Positions 28,748 through 39,421 of a DNA stretch of 64,000 nt are shown here, piece after piece. This DNA comes from Deltaproteobacteria bacterium (lineage in GTDB: Bacteria; Myxococcota_A; UBA796; UBA2385). The stretch lies in the NCBI GenBank assembly GCA_018401435.1, contig JAGYJW010000017.1, forward strand, positions 1 through 64,000, written 5' to 3'. Made by a program: the position numbers and the translations under genes. A model generated the notes under the pieces. That model was given only the letters and a program-made list of their open reading frames with translations. It did no database searches and had not been told where the DNA came from. The first letter of the stretch is position 1. Every line of letters begins with the position of its first letter.

Positions 28748-29804
28748 ATGGCGCGCCCCTCCTGGCTGACCGGGCTGCTGCTCGGCCTCCTGCTGGCCTG
28801 CCGCCCCAGCGCCGACCGCATCAAGGCCCGCATCGCCGACAGCGAGGGAAAGGAGCAGTGGTCCCACACCTTCGCCTATGGCAGCCAGGTGGGGCGGGAG
28901 TCCGGCGCAGACCTCGCCGTGGCCCGCAAGCGGGCCGACGAGCTGGATCCCTATCTGCGGGTCACCTTCTACAGCGGCCTCGCCCACACCGCGCCCTGGG
29001 ATGTGGAGAACCTGGACGCCCAACTCAAGGCCATCGAGGACCATATTGAAGAGGGCGATCGACCGGCCCTCTGGACGGGGCTCCTGATTCGCTACACCAT
29101 GGTGCACAAGGGCGACCCCGACCGCGTCCTGCCCTTTGCCGACGCCTTCTCCAAGCGGGTGGGGGTGATGCCTTATGACGGCGTGCGCATCGGCATTCAG
29201 ATGGGGCTGGGCGACGACATGGTGGCGGCGCTGACCCTGGCCCGGCGCTACCCCGTCGCCTACCGCGCCGGCATCATGGAGGAGCTGGGCTGGAGAGTTG
29301 GCGACGACGGCAAGATGCGCGACCCCAAGCCCGTCCTGGCCCTGATGCCCACCGTCGGGGACGCCAACCCGGCCGACTTCGTGCACGGAGTCTGCCGGGG
29401 GGCCTGGCGCATCGGTGCAGACTGGGGGCCCTACAACAGGCTGCTGGCGGGCCTGGACACGGCGCCGGGGCTGGCCTGCCTGGACGCCATCGGCTTTTCG
29501 ATGGGGCAGGAGCCTGCCGCCCGCACCGAAGACCTGCCCCGCCTGGTGGCGGGTCTGGACCAGGAGACCTGGCGGGCGGCGGTCCTGCGATCCGCGGCGG
29601 ACGCCGCCCGGGCCGATCACAATATGTTCGCCCCAGACCTGCAGAATTTCCAGGGAGGGCCGGGCAGCCCCAGGGCGCCCGGCGGCGAGGGTGAGGCCCG
29701 CGCAGCCCGCCAGGCCCCCTGGGCCACCACCGGGACCCAATGGACCGCCGGGACCGGCCGGGCCGCCGGGGCAGCCCGGGCCGCCGGGACCTCCCCCCGG
29801 TTGA
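28748..29804 (+). CDS. Uncharacterised lipoprotein with collagen-like tail (frame change near 29665-29715)
   Basis: Lipobox LLLACRPS; long ORF to ...NMFAPDLQNFQGGPGSP, then GPPPGPNGPPGPAGPPGQPGPPGPPPG* in another frame just before the convergent MOSC gene. Confidence 0.7.
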
Positions 29805-29810
29805 GTTGGC

Positions 29811-30341
29811 TCAGCCGGACAACTCTGCCAGGGATGCGGGGTCGAAGGGCACAGCCACCACGCGATCCCCCACTTGAATGCGACCGCCGGCCCGCACCCG
29901 CGCGCAGATGCCACCCATGCCCCGCATGGCGTTGTAGCCGCCCGGCCCCAGGGCCGCCTCCATGCGGCTGCAGGGGTCGCAGGCCTCGGTCCACTCCAGC
30001 AGCACATCGTCCCCGATGCGGAAGATGCGCCCTTTGAGCGCATTCACGGGCAGCCCGGAGATCACGAGGTTGCGCCGCAAGAGGGCCGCCGACAGGGCGG
30101 TCTGGCCCGATAGCGCGGCGATGGCGGGCAGGTGTTCAGCCTGGATCACGGTGACCTGGCGCTTGCCGCCCGCGCTGCGGCCCCGGTAGCGATCGCCGGT
30201 CAGCCCTTGATCGACGACCACCTCGACCGCCGCGACCGACCGCGACGGGGTGGTGCGGTCCGGGCGCAACCAGATGGCGTCGAGACGGCCCACCTGGGGC
30301 AAGTGGGCCATCAGCCGGGCGAGGGCAGGGGACTCGGACAT
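29811..30341 (-). CDS. MOSC-domain protein
   Basis: DQGLTGDRYRGRSAGGKRQVTVIQAEHL...LLRRNLVISGLPVNAL...CDPCSRMEAALGPGGYNAMRGMGGICARV. Confidence 0.88.
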   Translation of the reverse strand: MSESPALARLMAHLPQVGRLDAIWLRPDRTTPSRSVAAVEVVVDQGLTGDRYRGRSAGGKRQVTVIQAEHLPAIAALSGQTALSAALLRRNLVISGLPVNALKGRIFRIGDDVLLEWTEACDPCSRMEAALGPGGYNAMRGMGGICARVRAGGRIQVGDRVVAVPFDPASLAELSG

Positions 30342-30445
30342 GGCGCCTCCAGCACCGGGGCCCTATCGCGGCTTCGCCGCCGCGGGCCGGCAGGTGCAAC
30401 TCCCGCCCGGACGGGGCATGATGGCGGCCTCTCACTGGAGCGCCC

Positions 30446-31072
<627 letters not shown>

Positions 31073-31139
31073 GGCCCGGCCGGGGCGGCTTGCAGGCGCC
31101 GGTGGGATACCCCTCCTCCACCCCCTGCTGGAGCCCCCG

Positions 31140-32021
31140 ATGACCGAGCTGCCCTTTGACAAGACTGCCACCGCCGAACAGGTCAGCGCTGGCTTGGACC
31201 TGCGCGGCAAGACCTACCTGGTGACCGGCTGCAACAGCGGGCTGGGCTTGGAGACCACGCGCGTGCTGGGCCTTCGCGGCGCCCGGGTGATCGGACTGGC
31301 CCGCCGGGCCGTCGTGGCCCGCAGCACCCTGGACCAGCTTGGGGTCAAGGGGGACGCGGTGGCCTGCGATCTGGGCGATCTGAACAGTGTTCACGCCGCC
31401 GTGCACGCCCTGCGATCCCTGGCCCCCATCGACGCCATCATCGCCAACGCCGGCATCATGGCGCTGCCCACGCTCCAGCAGATCGAGGGCATCGAAAGCC
31501 AACTCTATGTAAACCACGTGGGCCACTTCGCCCTGGTCACCGGGCTGTTGGATCGGCTGACCGCCGAGGGCCGGGTGGTGATGCTGAGCAGCGGGGCACA
31601 CTTCTACGCAAAGCGTGGGATCGAGCTGGACAATGCGTCGGGTGAGGCCGTCCCCTATGACCCCTGGCGCATGTATGGCCGCAGCAAGCTGGCCAACCTG
31701 CTCTGTGCACGCTCCCTGGCCCAACGCTTCTCGGGCAGCGGCCGCACCGCCTACGCCGTGCACCCCGGCGTCATCGAGACCAACCTGGGCCGGCATGTGC
31801 CCGACAAGGAGGCCATGTACGACCGCCTCAAGCCCATGCTCAAGGACCTGGGCCAGGGGGCGGCCACCCAGGTGCTCGTCGCCACGCATCCCGATGTGAT
31901 CGCGCACAGCGGGCGCTACTTCGCCGACTGCCAGCCCGCCGCCACGATCCCCGAGGGGCAGGACGACGCCTTGGCCGAGGCCCTGTGGACCTGGACCGAA
32001 GGCGTCCTCGCCAAGGGCTGA
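31140..32021 (+). CDS. Short-chain dehydrogenase/reductase
   Basis: TYLVTGCNSGLGLETTRVLGLRGARVIGLARR...IIANAGIMA...YGRSKLANLL. Confidence 0.92.
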   Translation: MTELPFDKTATAEQVSAGLDLRGKTYLVTGCNSGLGLETTRVLGLRGARVIGLARRAVVARSTLDQLGVKGDAVACDLGDLNSVHAAVHALRSLAPIDAIIANAGIMALPTLQQIEGIESQLYVNHVGHFALVTGLLDRLTAEGRVVMLSSGAHFYAKRGIELDNASGEAVPYDPWRMYGRSKLANLLCARSLAQRFSGSGRTAYAVHPGVIETNLGRHVPDKEAMYDRLKPMLKDLGQGAATQVLVATHPDVIAHSGRYFADCQPAATIPEGQDDALAEALWTWTEGVLAKG

Positions 32022-32033
32022 CGCCGGCCGGGC

Positions 32034-32891
32034 TCAGCCCTTGCGGTCCGGCCAGGCGAAGATGGCGAAGTCCTCCTGGGCATGGCCCTTGGCCAAGGCG
32101 GCGTCCATGGCCCGCGCCGTGGCCGGCAAGACCACCAGGCCATCGGGACCCCCGGCGGCCTCGATCATCAGGCGCACATCCTTGCGGGCCATGCTCAGCT
32201 CGAAGCTGGCGGGGCCCTGGCCGGCCTGCGCCACCCGCTTGCCGATGAAGGGCAAGGCGTGGCCCGGCTTGAAGACCTCAAAGAGGGACATCACGGCGTC
32301 GGGGTCGAGGCCTTGGGCCTGCCCCAATGCCAACACATCGCCCATGGTCGCGGCCAGGGAGATCAAGACCGCGTTGCCCACCAGCTTGTGCACGGCGGCG
32401 AGGTCGGGCCGCTCGCCCACATGCCAAAGCTTGCCCGTCATCTCCAGCAAGGCGGGGCGCAGGGCCTCGACCTCGGCGGTCGGGCCGGCGATCAGCATCA
32501 GGCCGCTGCCCTCGCGCCCATTCTGGGGCCCCATGAACACCGGAGCGGGCAGGTAATTCAGCCCGTCGGCCCGCAGGCGATGAGAGCGCGCGGCCACCCG
32601 GGGCGGCAGGTTGGTGCTGTGGTCGAGCAGGGGCTGACCCGGCGACAGGGCCGAGCCCGCAGCGGCCAGGGTGGCGTCCACCGCGTCGTCCTCGCTGAGC
32701 ACCAGGTGCACGCGCGCTGCCCCGGCCACCGCAGCAGCCGGGCTGTCGGCTGCCGTCGCCCCCAGGGCCACCAGGGGCGCCAGCTTGGCGGCGGTGCGGT
32801 TCCAGACCACCACCTCATGGCCCTTGACCAGCAGATTCTCCACCATGCCACTGCCCAGCAGTCCGGCCCCGAGCACGCAGATTCTATCCAT
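32034..32891 (-). CDS. NAD(P)-dependent beta-hydroxyacid dehydrogenase family (GarR/HIBADH-like)
   Basis: MDRICVLGAGLLGSGMVENLLVKGHEVVVWNRT...LNYLPAPVFMGPQNGREGSGLMLIAG...AVHKLVGNAVL. Confidence 0.9.
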   Translation of the reverse strand: MDRICVLGAGLLGSGMVENLLVKGHEVVVWNRTAAKLAPLVALGATAADSPAAAVAGAARVHLVLSEDDAVDATLAAAGSALSPGQPLLDHSTNLPPRVAARSHRLRADGLNYLPAPVFMGPQNGREGSGLMLIAGPTAEVEALRPALLEMTGKLWHVGERPDLAAVHKLVGNAVLISLAATMGDVLALGQAQGLDPDAVMSLFEVFKPGHALPFIGKRVAQAGQGPASFELSMARKDVRLMIEAAGGPDGLVVLPATARAMDAALAKGHAQEDFAIFAWPDRKG

Positions 32892-32997
32892 CCCGACCTC
32901 CAGAGAGGCGGCCCCTAACGCAGGCCGACAAGCGGCCTCATGCAGCGGCCCACAGATCCGTTGCCCGGAGGGATGACTTCGGCCTTGACCATCAACT

Positions 32998-33016
32998 GAA
33001 ACTGATTATCAATTTC
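32998..33016 (+). promoter_or_regulatory. Fur-box-like palindrome upstream of bfd
   Basis: GAAACTGATTATCAATTTC, 15/19 identical to GATAATGATTATCATTATC, 23 bp before the bfd ATG at 33040; unusually AT-rich for this window. Confidence 0.75.
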
Positions 33017-33039
33017 ACACCTGCTCCCCGGAGCCCGCG

Positions 33040-33225
33040 ATGATCGTCTGCCTCTGCAAGGGTGTCTCCGACCGAGACGTGCACGCCGCCATCGACCAGG
33101 GCTCGCGCACCGTGCGCGATGTGGGCCGCTGTTGCCGCGCTGGAACCGATTGTGGCGCCTGCGTGAGCGCCGTGCGGGACATGCTTCAGCGCAAGCGCAG
33201 CCGCAACCCGCCGGCCTCTGGCTGA
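33040..33225 (+). CDS. bfd: Bacterioferritin-associated ferredoxin ([2Fe-2S])
   Basis: MIVCLCKGVSDRDVHAAIDQGSRTVRDVGRCCRAGTDCGACVSAVRDML: CxC...CxxxxxCGxC pattern. Confidence 0.92.
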   Translation: MIVCLCKGVSDRDVHAAIDQGSRTVRDVGRCCRAGTDCGACVSAVRDMLQRKRSRNPPASG

Positions 33226-33274
33226 CCCCGCGGCGGGCCACCCGGTTAGGGGGTCGTCCACGCAGGAGTCCACC

Positions 33275-33775
33275 ATGACCACCCAGAGCGCGGGCCCCGG
33301 AATTGACCGTTCGCCCGAAATCATCGACGCCCTCAACGAGATCCTCACCGGCGAGCTGACGGCGATCAACCAGTACTTCCTGCACGCCAAGATGCTGCAG
33401 AACTGGGGTTTCCAGAGCCTCTACAAGAAGATCTGGGCCGAGTCCATCGACGAGATGAAGCACGCAGACCAGCTCATCGAACGCGTCCTCTACCTGGACG
33501 GCCTGCCCAATGTGCAGCGCATGGCCAAGGTCAACATCGGCGAGAATATCGAGGAGATCCTGCGCTGTGACCTCGGCCTGGAAGATGTGGCCATCCCGCG
33601 CCTCAACCGGGCCATCGCCTTGTGCGCCGAAAAGGGCGACAACGGCACCCGCGCCCTGCTCGAGGGCATCCTGGTGAGCGAAGAAGAGCACCGCGACTGG
33701 CTGCAGGCCCAGATCGACCAGATCCGCATGGTCGGCGTGCAGAACTACCTCGCCCAGCACATTCACAGCGCCTGA
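33275..33775 (+). CDS. bfr: Bacterioferritin
   Basis: LNEILTGELTAINQYFLHAKMLQNWGFQSLYKKIWAESIDEMKHADQLIERVLYLDGLPN...LLEGILVSEEEHRDWL. Confidence 0.96.
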   Translation: MTTQSAGPGIDRSPEIIDALNEILTGELTAINQYFLHAKMLQNWGFQSLYKKIWAESIDEMKHADQLIERVLYLDGLPNVQRMAKVNIGENIEEILRCDLGLEDVAIPRLNRAIALCAEKGDNGTRALLEGILVSEEEHRDWLQAQIDQIRMVGVQNYLAQHIHSA

Positions 33776-33793
33776 GCGCCCGGGGCACGGGGC

Positions 33794-34273
33794 TCAGGGG
33801 GCCACGGTCGGCCAGGGCCCGCCCTGGAGAAAGGCGTCCAGCCGACACCGCAAGCTGGGCAGGTGCAGGGGCCCAGGCAGATCCGGCCCCAGCACCGACT
33901 CTGCACGTTCCAGGCGAATTTTGGCGCGGCCAGCCATGCGCGCCGCCCCCTCGGTGCGCCCCAGGTGGGCCAACAGGGCGGCGGCGGCGGCCTGGATGAG
34001 GCCCTGAAGCAGCTCGCGCTCCGGATCGCCCTGCGGCAGGGCCTTCCAGCGTCCCTCCAGCAGCTCGTGGCACTCCCAGAAGTAGCGCCCGTCAAAGAGG
34101 TCCAGGCCGTGCAGCCACAGGGCCTCTGGCGGCAGCTCCGGGGCGTGGCCATGGCCGCCCGGGTGCTTGTGGGGGTGCGGCTGCAGGCCCGGCACGAAGC
34201 GATAGGCGGGCAGCGGCAGCAGGGGCAGGCGCCGCGGCGGCATGGGCGTTGGGGCGGGGATCTCCAAGAGCAT
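33794..34273 (-). CDS. DUF309-like protein
   Basis: GLDLFDGRYFWECHELLEGRWKA...LLQGLIQAAAALL. Confidence 0.85.
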   Translation of the reverse strand: MLLEIPAPTPMPPRRLPLLPLPAYRFVPGLQPHPHKHPGGHGHAPELPPEALWLHGLDLFDGRYFWECHELLEGRWKALPQGDPERELLQGLIQAAAAALLAHLGRTEGAARMAGRAKIRLERAESVLGPDLPGPLHLPSLRCRLDAFLQGGPWPTVAP

Positions 34274-34388
34274 GGAAGGGGGCTATCCCGGGGGCTGCGG
34301 CCTGCATTTCACGCCCTCGGCACCCGCTCCCGGGTGAAGCGCGGGCGCTTTGGGGCTAACCGTGCCCACCGCTCCCTCCGGATTCGCC

Positions 34389-35981
34389 ATGGACCTCGAC
34401 CACGAAGCCGCCCGACGGCGCACCTTCGCCATCATCTCCCACCCCGATGCCGGCAAGACCACCATCACCGAGAAGCTCCTGCTCTACAGCGGGGCCATCC
34501 ACATGGCGGGGTCGGTGCGCGCCCGAAAGGCCAGCCGGCACGCCGTGTCGGACTGGATGCAGATGGAGCAGGAGCGCGGCATCTCCATCACGTCCTCGGT
34601 GCTGCAGTTCGACTACCACGGCGCCGCGCTGAACCTGCTGGACACGCCGGGCCACGCGGACTTCTCGGAGGACACCTACCGGACCCTGGCGGCGGTGGAC
34701 TCCAGCGTCATGCTGATCGACCACACCAAGGGCGTCGAGAGCCGGACCCAGAAGCTCTTCGAGGTCTGCCGCATGCGGCAGCTGCCCATCATCACCTTCA
34801 TGAACAAGCTGGATCGCCCCGGACGCGATCCGCTGGACCTCATCGACGAGCTGTCCACCATCCTCAACCTGCAGGTGGTGCCCCTGAACTGGCCCCTGGG
34901 CATGGGCCGCGACTTCAAGGGCGTGGTGGACGTCTTCACCCGCGAGGTCCACCTCTTCGCCGGGGGTCGCCACGGCCAGGACCGGGTCGAGACCCGGGTG
35001 ATCAGCTTTGAAGAGGCCCGGGCAGAGCTGGGGGACCACCTCTGCGACGAGGTCGAGGAGCAGCTGGACCTGCTGGATGTGGCCGGCGACGGCTGGTCCA
35101 TCGAAGGCTTCTTGAAGGGCGACATCAGCCCGGTCTTCTGGGGCTCGGCCATGACCAACTTCGGCGTCGAGCCGCTGCTGGACTTCCTGGCCGAACACGC
35201 CGCCCACCCCGCCACCCGCGCCGCCCTCACCGAAAAAGACGAGCGCATCATCGTGGCGCCCGAAGAGGAGGCCTTCTCGGCCTTCGTGTTCAAGATCCAG
35301 GCCAATATGAACCCCCGCCACCGCGATCGCGTGGCCTTCTTGCGGGTGGTCAGCGGGCGCTTCGAGCGCGGCATGGACGCAGTGCTGGGCCGCACGGGCC
35401 GCAACCTGCGCCTGGCCAAACCCCACAGCTTCATGGCCCAGGAGCGCAGCATCGTCGAGGAGGCCTGGCCGGGCGACATCGTGGGCCTCTATGACCCCGG
35501 CAACCTGCGCATCGGCGACACCCTGGCCACAGGGCGCACCCTTCGTTTCGAGGGAATTCCGCGCTTTGCACCTGAGTTCTTCATGCGTGCCGTGCTCAAG
35601 GACCCCTTGCGCCGCAAGCACCTGGACTCGGGGCTGGAGCAGCTGGCCCACGAGGGCGTCATCCAGCTCTTCCACCGCCCCGACGTGGGCTACCAGGACG
35701 CCTGGCTGGGCGCGGTGGGTCGCCTGCAGTTCGAGGTGCTCCAGCAGCGCCTGCTCAACGAATACAACGTCAAGTGCGTGCTGGAGCCCCTGCCCTATAC
35801 GGTCTGCCGGTGGATCGGCGGCAAGCCCGAGGCCCTGGACTGGCTCAAGGCCCGCCGGGATTACACGGTGGTGCACGATCGCGTGGAACGGCCGGTGCTC
35901 CTCTCAGAGAGCCCCTGGCCCCTGAACTACGCGCTGAAACAACAGCCCGGGCTGGTCCTGCACGACGTCGAGCCCCTGTAG
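34389..35981 (+). CDS. prfC: Peptide chain release factor 3
   Basis: RRTFAIISHPDAGKTTITEKLLLYSGAIHMAGSVRARK...DTPGHADFSEDTYRTL...FMNKLDRPGRDPLDL. Confidence 0.96.
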   Translation: MDLDHEAARRRTFAIISHPDAGKTTITEKLLLYSGAIHMAGSVRARKASRHAVSDWMQMEQERGISITSSVLQFDYHGAALNLLDTPGHADFSEDTYRTLAAVDSSVMLIDHTKGVESRTQKLFEVCRMRQLPIITFMNKLDRPGRDPLDLIDELSTILNLQVVPLNWPLGMGRDFKGVVDVFTREVHLFAGGRHGQDRVETRVISFEEARAELGDHLCDEVEEQLDLLDVAGDGWSIEGFLKGDISPVFWGSAMTNFGVEPLLDFLAEHAAHPATRAALTEKDERIIVAPEEEAFSAFVFKIQANMNPRHRDRVAFLRVVSGRFERGMDAVLGRTGRNLRLAKPHSFMAQERSIVEEAWPGDIVGLYDPGNLRIGDTLATGRTLRFEGIPRFAPEFFMRAVLKDPLRRKHLDSGLEQLAHEGVIQLFHRPDVGYQDAWLGAVGRLQFEVLQQRLLNEYNVKCVLEPLPYTVCRWIGGKPEALDWLKARRDYTVVHDRVERPVLLSESPWPLNYALKQQPGLVLHDVEPL

Positions 35982-36026
35982 CGCACTCCCGCGGGGGCAC
36001 GATAGGGCTCGCCTGGAGGTCACCCC

Positions 36027-36524
36027 ATGGTCCGCGTCTGCTTCGTCTGTCTGGGCAATATCTGTCGCTCTCCCGCCGCTGAGGCCATCTTTGGCGCCAT
36101 GGTCAAGGCCGCCGGCCTGGATCGCGAGATCGACGTGGACAGCGCGGGCACCGGCGCCATGCATGTCGGCGAACGCGCAGATGAGCGCGCCCGGGACGAG
36201 GCCCGCCGCCGTGGCCTCGAGATCATGCACGAGGCGCGGCAATTCGTGCCCGCCGACTTCAAGCGATTTCAGTATATCGTGGGGATGGACGCCTCGAATT
36301 TGCGGGCGCTCAAGGCCATGCCGGCCTCGGCGCGCTTCACCGGCAGCTTGTCGTTGATGCGCAGCCACGACCCGGCCAGCCCCGCCAACGCCGCCATCCC
36401 CGATCCCTTCTACGGCAGCGAAAAGGACTTCGCCGAGGTCTTCGACCTCTGCGAGACCGCCTGCAAGGGCCTGCTGGAACGCATCGCGACAGACCGCAAC
36501 CTCAGCCTGCCTCAGCCGTCGTAG
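36027..36524 (+). CDS. Low-molecular-weight protein tyrosine phosphatase
   Basis: VCFVCLGNICRSPAAEAIF P-loop; IPDPFYGSEKDFAEVFDL. Confidence 0.94.
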   Translation: MVRVCFVCLGNICRSPAAEAIFGAMVKAAGLDREIDVDSAGTGAMHVGERADERARDEARRRGLEIMHEARQFVPADFKRFQYIVGMDASNLRALKAMPASARFTGSLSLMRSHDPASPANAAIPDPFYGSEKDFAEVFDLCETACKGLLERIATDRNLSLPQPS

Positions 36525-38503
36525 AAGCTCAGCACGGCCGCCAGGCGGGCGGCCTCGGCCTCTCCGGCCGGCTCGGGCGCGGTCTCGCTGCCGGGCGCGT
36601 GGCCCTCGGCGATGCGCTCCACCCGCTGGTCGAGATCGGGCAGCTCATCGAGCAGGCGACAGCCCTGGCCCAGGCCGGTGAGCCCCCGCCCCCGCACGAT
36701 GCGCGGCGCCAGCAAGAAGAGGCAACGTTCGGCCCGGGTGACCGCGACATAGAAGAGCCGGCGCTCTTCTTCGATGAGTTCGGGGTCTTGCAGGCTATAG
36801 CCGCTGGGAAAGGCGCCATCGGCGAGGGCGAGCACAAAGACCGTGTGCCACTCCAGGCCCTTGGCGCTGTGGATGGTGGACAGGCTGATCCACTCGTCCT
36901 CGGCGTCGGCGGCCTCGGTGTCCACGCTGCTGGGAGGCTCCAGGGCCACCTCGGCCAGGAAGCGGTCGAGATCGCGGTGCCCATCGGCCAGCACGGGCAA
37001 GGACTCCAGATCCTTGGCCCGCGGCCCGGCGTCGTCGTAGAGCGCGGGCAGACGCGGCAGGTACCAGCCCAGCACCCGCTCCACCACGGCGCCCACATCC
37101 TGGCGGTGGGCCTGGATGTCGGCCAGCAGATCGGCGAGGTGGGCGAGGTCGGGACCGAAACGCCGCCCGGCCCAGGGCCCGGGGTCCAAGGCGGGGGGAT
37201 CGGCGGCCAGCACGGCGTCGCCGATGCGTTGGGCCGTGCCCTTGCCGATGCCCTCGAAGAGCTGCAACACCCGAAACCAGGCCAGGCCGTCCCGGGGGTT
37301 GGCGGCCACCCGCAGCAAGGCGAAGACGTCCTTGACGTGGGCCGCTTCGAGGAACTGGATGCCGCCGAATTTGCGGAAGGGGATGTTGGCCCGGCCCAGC
37401 TCCAGCTCCAGCAGGTTGGCGTGCCAGGCGCTGCGAAAGAGCACCGCCATGCGGCGCAGGCCCACCCCTTGCTCGCGCAGCTCCAACACCCGCTGCACCA
37501 CGACGCCGGCCTGGTCCCCATCGTCGGCGAGCTCAATGAGAACGGGCTTGGGGCCTTCATTCTGCTGGCTATGAAGCCGCTTGTCGAAGCGCTCCCTGGC
37601 GCTGGCCAGCACCCCGTTGGCCAGGTCCAGGACGGGCTGGGTGCTGCGGTAATTCTCCTCCAGCACCGTGACCTGGGTGCCCGAGAACACCGTGGGGAAG
37701 CGCAGGATGTTCTCGACCGTGGCGCCCCGGAAGCGGTAGATGCTCTGGGCCTCGTCCCCCACCACCATCAGGCTGCCGTGCACCACGCTCAACAAGGCGG
37801 CGATGCGCCCCTGCAGCCGGTTGGTGTCCTGGTATTCATCCACCAGGACGTGTCTGCAGCCCCCCGCGATCTCACGGCGGGCGTCGGCGTGCTCCTTGAG
37901 CAGCCGGTCGAGGTGCACCAGCAGATCGTCGTAGTCCAGCACGTCCTGGGCCAGCTTGCGCTCGGCATAGCGTGCGGCCAGGCGCTCGATGTCGGGCAGA
38001 TCGTTCAGGAACCAGGGGAATTGTTCGTCCACCAGGGCGCTCAGGCTGCGGCCGGTGTTCACCCCGGTGGAGATCAGCTTGAGCAGCGTGTCTTTCTGAG
38101 GGAAGCGCCGGCCCTTGCCGCCCAGGGCCAGCTCGGTGCGCACCAGCCCCACCATGTCGGCGGCGTCGCCCCGGTCGAGCACGGTGAAGGCCCGCCCCAG
38201 GCCGATGCGATCGCCGTGCCGGCGCAGCACCCCGTGGGCGAAGGAGTGAAAGGTGCCCCCCCGCACCCTGTGGGCCTTGCCCCCCACCAGGGCGCTGGCC
38301 CGGCGCAGCATCTCTTCGGCGGCGCGCCGGGTGAAGGTGAGCAGGACCACGCCCGCCGGGTCCTCGCCCTGGTCCAGCAGCCAGGCCAGCCGATGCACCA
38401 GGGTGCGGGTCTTGCCCGTGCCTGCCCCCGCCACCACCAGGTGGTAGCCGGGCGGCGCGGTCACCGCGGCCCGTTGGGCGGCGTTGAGGTGATCGAGGTC
38501 CAT
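36512..38503 (-). CDS. UvrD/Rep-family ATP-dependent DNA helicase
   Basis: LNAAQRAAVTAPPGYHLVVAGAGTGKTRTLVHRLAWL...HVLVDEYQDTNRLQ...VVGDEAQSIYRFRGA...STIHSAKGLEWHTVFVLALADGAFPS. Confidence 0.95.
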   Translation of the reverse strand: MDLDHLNAAQRAAVTAPPGYHLVVAGAGTGKTRTLVHRLAWLLDQGEDPAGVVLLTFTRRAAEEMLRRASALVGGKAHRVRGGTFHSFAHGVLRRHGDRIGLGRAFTVLDRGDAADMVGLVRTELALGGKGRRFPQKDTLLKLISTGVNTGRSLSALVDEQFPWFLNDLPDIERLAARYAERKLAQDVLDYDDLLVHLDRLLKEHADARREIAGGCRHVLVDEYQDTNRLQGRIAALLSVVHGSLMVVGDEAQSIYRFRGATVENILRFPTVFSGTQVTVLEENYRSTQPVLDLANGVLASARERFDKRLHSQQNEGPKPVLIELADDGDQAGVVVQRVLELREQGVGLRRMAVLFRSAWHANLLELELGRANIPFRKFGGIQFLEAAHVKDVFALLRVAANPRDGLAWFRVLQLFEGIGKGTAQRIGDAVLAADPPALDPGPWAGRRFGPDLAHLADLLADIQAHRQDVGAVVERVLGWYLPRLPALYDDAGPRAKDLESLPVLADGHRDLDRFLAEVALEPPSSVDTEAADAEDEWISLSTIHSAKGLEWHTVFVLALADGAFPSGYSLQDPELIEEERRLFYVAVTRAERCLFLLAPRIVRGRGLTGLGQGCRLLDELPDLDQRVERIAEGHAPGSETAPEPAGEAEAARLAAVLSFYDG

Positions 38504-38579
38504 CGGGGCAGCCTATCCTCCGCTGGCCAGCCCGCAGCCCCGCGCCACAGGCTAGGAGGGGCGCCCACTCGGAGTGCAG

Positions 38580-39419
38580 ATGACGAATCCCCTCGACCTG
38601 CCATCGGTCTCCTGGGCCGACACCACCCTCAAGGATGGCGTGCTCGACTTCGTTCTCAAGGGCACGGGCTCGGGCAACCGCCTGGGCATGGCCTTCTGGG
38701 ACGAGGCGCCGGGCCTCTTTGATGCCATCGACGGCAGCGCGGCCATTCGCGCGGTGCTGCTGCGCGGCGCGGGCAAGGCCTTCTCCACCGGCCTCGACCT
38801 GGCCAGCATGGCGGGCACCGTGGCGCCGGTCTATGGCGCCGGCACCTCGGCCCAGGCCCGGAATGGGCTGCGCACGCTCATTCTCAACATGCAGCGCGCG
38901 GTGTTGTCCCTGGCCACCTGCCGCAAGCCCGTGCTGGCCGCCATCGACGGCCCCTGCATCGGCGGGGCCATCGACCTCATCGGCGCCTGCGACATGCGGC
39001 TGTGCACCGACGGGGCCACCTTCAGCGTGCGCGAGGCCCGAATGGGCATCGTCGCCGACATGGGCACCCTGTTCTGGCTGCCCCGCCTGATCGGCGAAGG
39101 CCGCGCCCGCGAGCTGATCTACACCGCCGAGGACATCGATGGCACCCGGGCGGCGCGCATCGGGCTGGCCAGCCGCAGCCATGTAGACGCCAGCGGCCTG
39201 CTGGCCGACGCCCGAGCCGTGTGCGGCCGCATCGCCGCGAACCCGCCCCTGGTGGTGCAAGGCGCCAAGCAGGTCATGATCGAGGGCCTGGAGGCCGATC
39301 TGCGGGCCCACCTGCGCACCATGGCCACCTGGAACACGGCCTTCCTGGCCTCGGCCGACCTGCAGGAGGCGGTCACCGCCTTCTTCGAGAAGCGGAGCCC
39401 CCGCTTTCAAGGCGACTGA
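38580..39419 (+). CDS. Enoyl-CoA hydratase/isomerase family protein
   Basis: AVLLRGAGKAFSTGLDLASMAG...ATCRKPVLAAIDGPCIGGAIDLIGACDMRLCTDGATFSVREARMGI. Confidence 0.93.
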   Translation: MTNPLDLPSVSWADTTLKDGVLDFVLKGTGSGNRLGMAFWDEAPGLFDAIDGSAAIRAVLLRGAGKAFSTGLDLASMAGTVAPVYGAGTSAQARNGLRTLILNMQRAVLSLATCRKPVLAAIDGPCIGGAIDLIGACDMRLCTDGATFSVREARMGIVADMGTLFWLPRLIGEGRARELIYTAEDIDGTRAARIGLASRSHVDASGLLADARAVCGRIAANPPLVVQGAKQVMIEGLEADLRAHLRTMATWNTAFLASADLQEAVTAFFEKRSPRFQGD

Positions 39420-39421
39420 AG

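Noticed and set aside
34356-35876. 506-aa minus-strand ORF
   Set aside because: Antisense shadow of prfC.
36599-38722. 707-aa plus-strand ORF
   Set aside because: Antisense shadow of the UvrD-family helicase.
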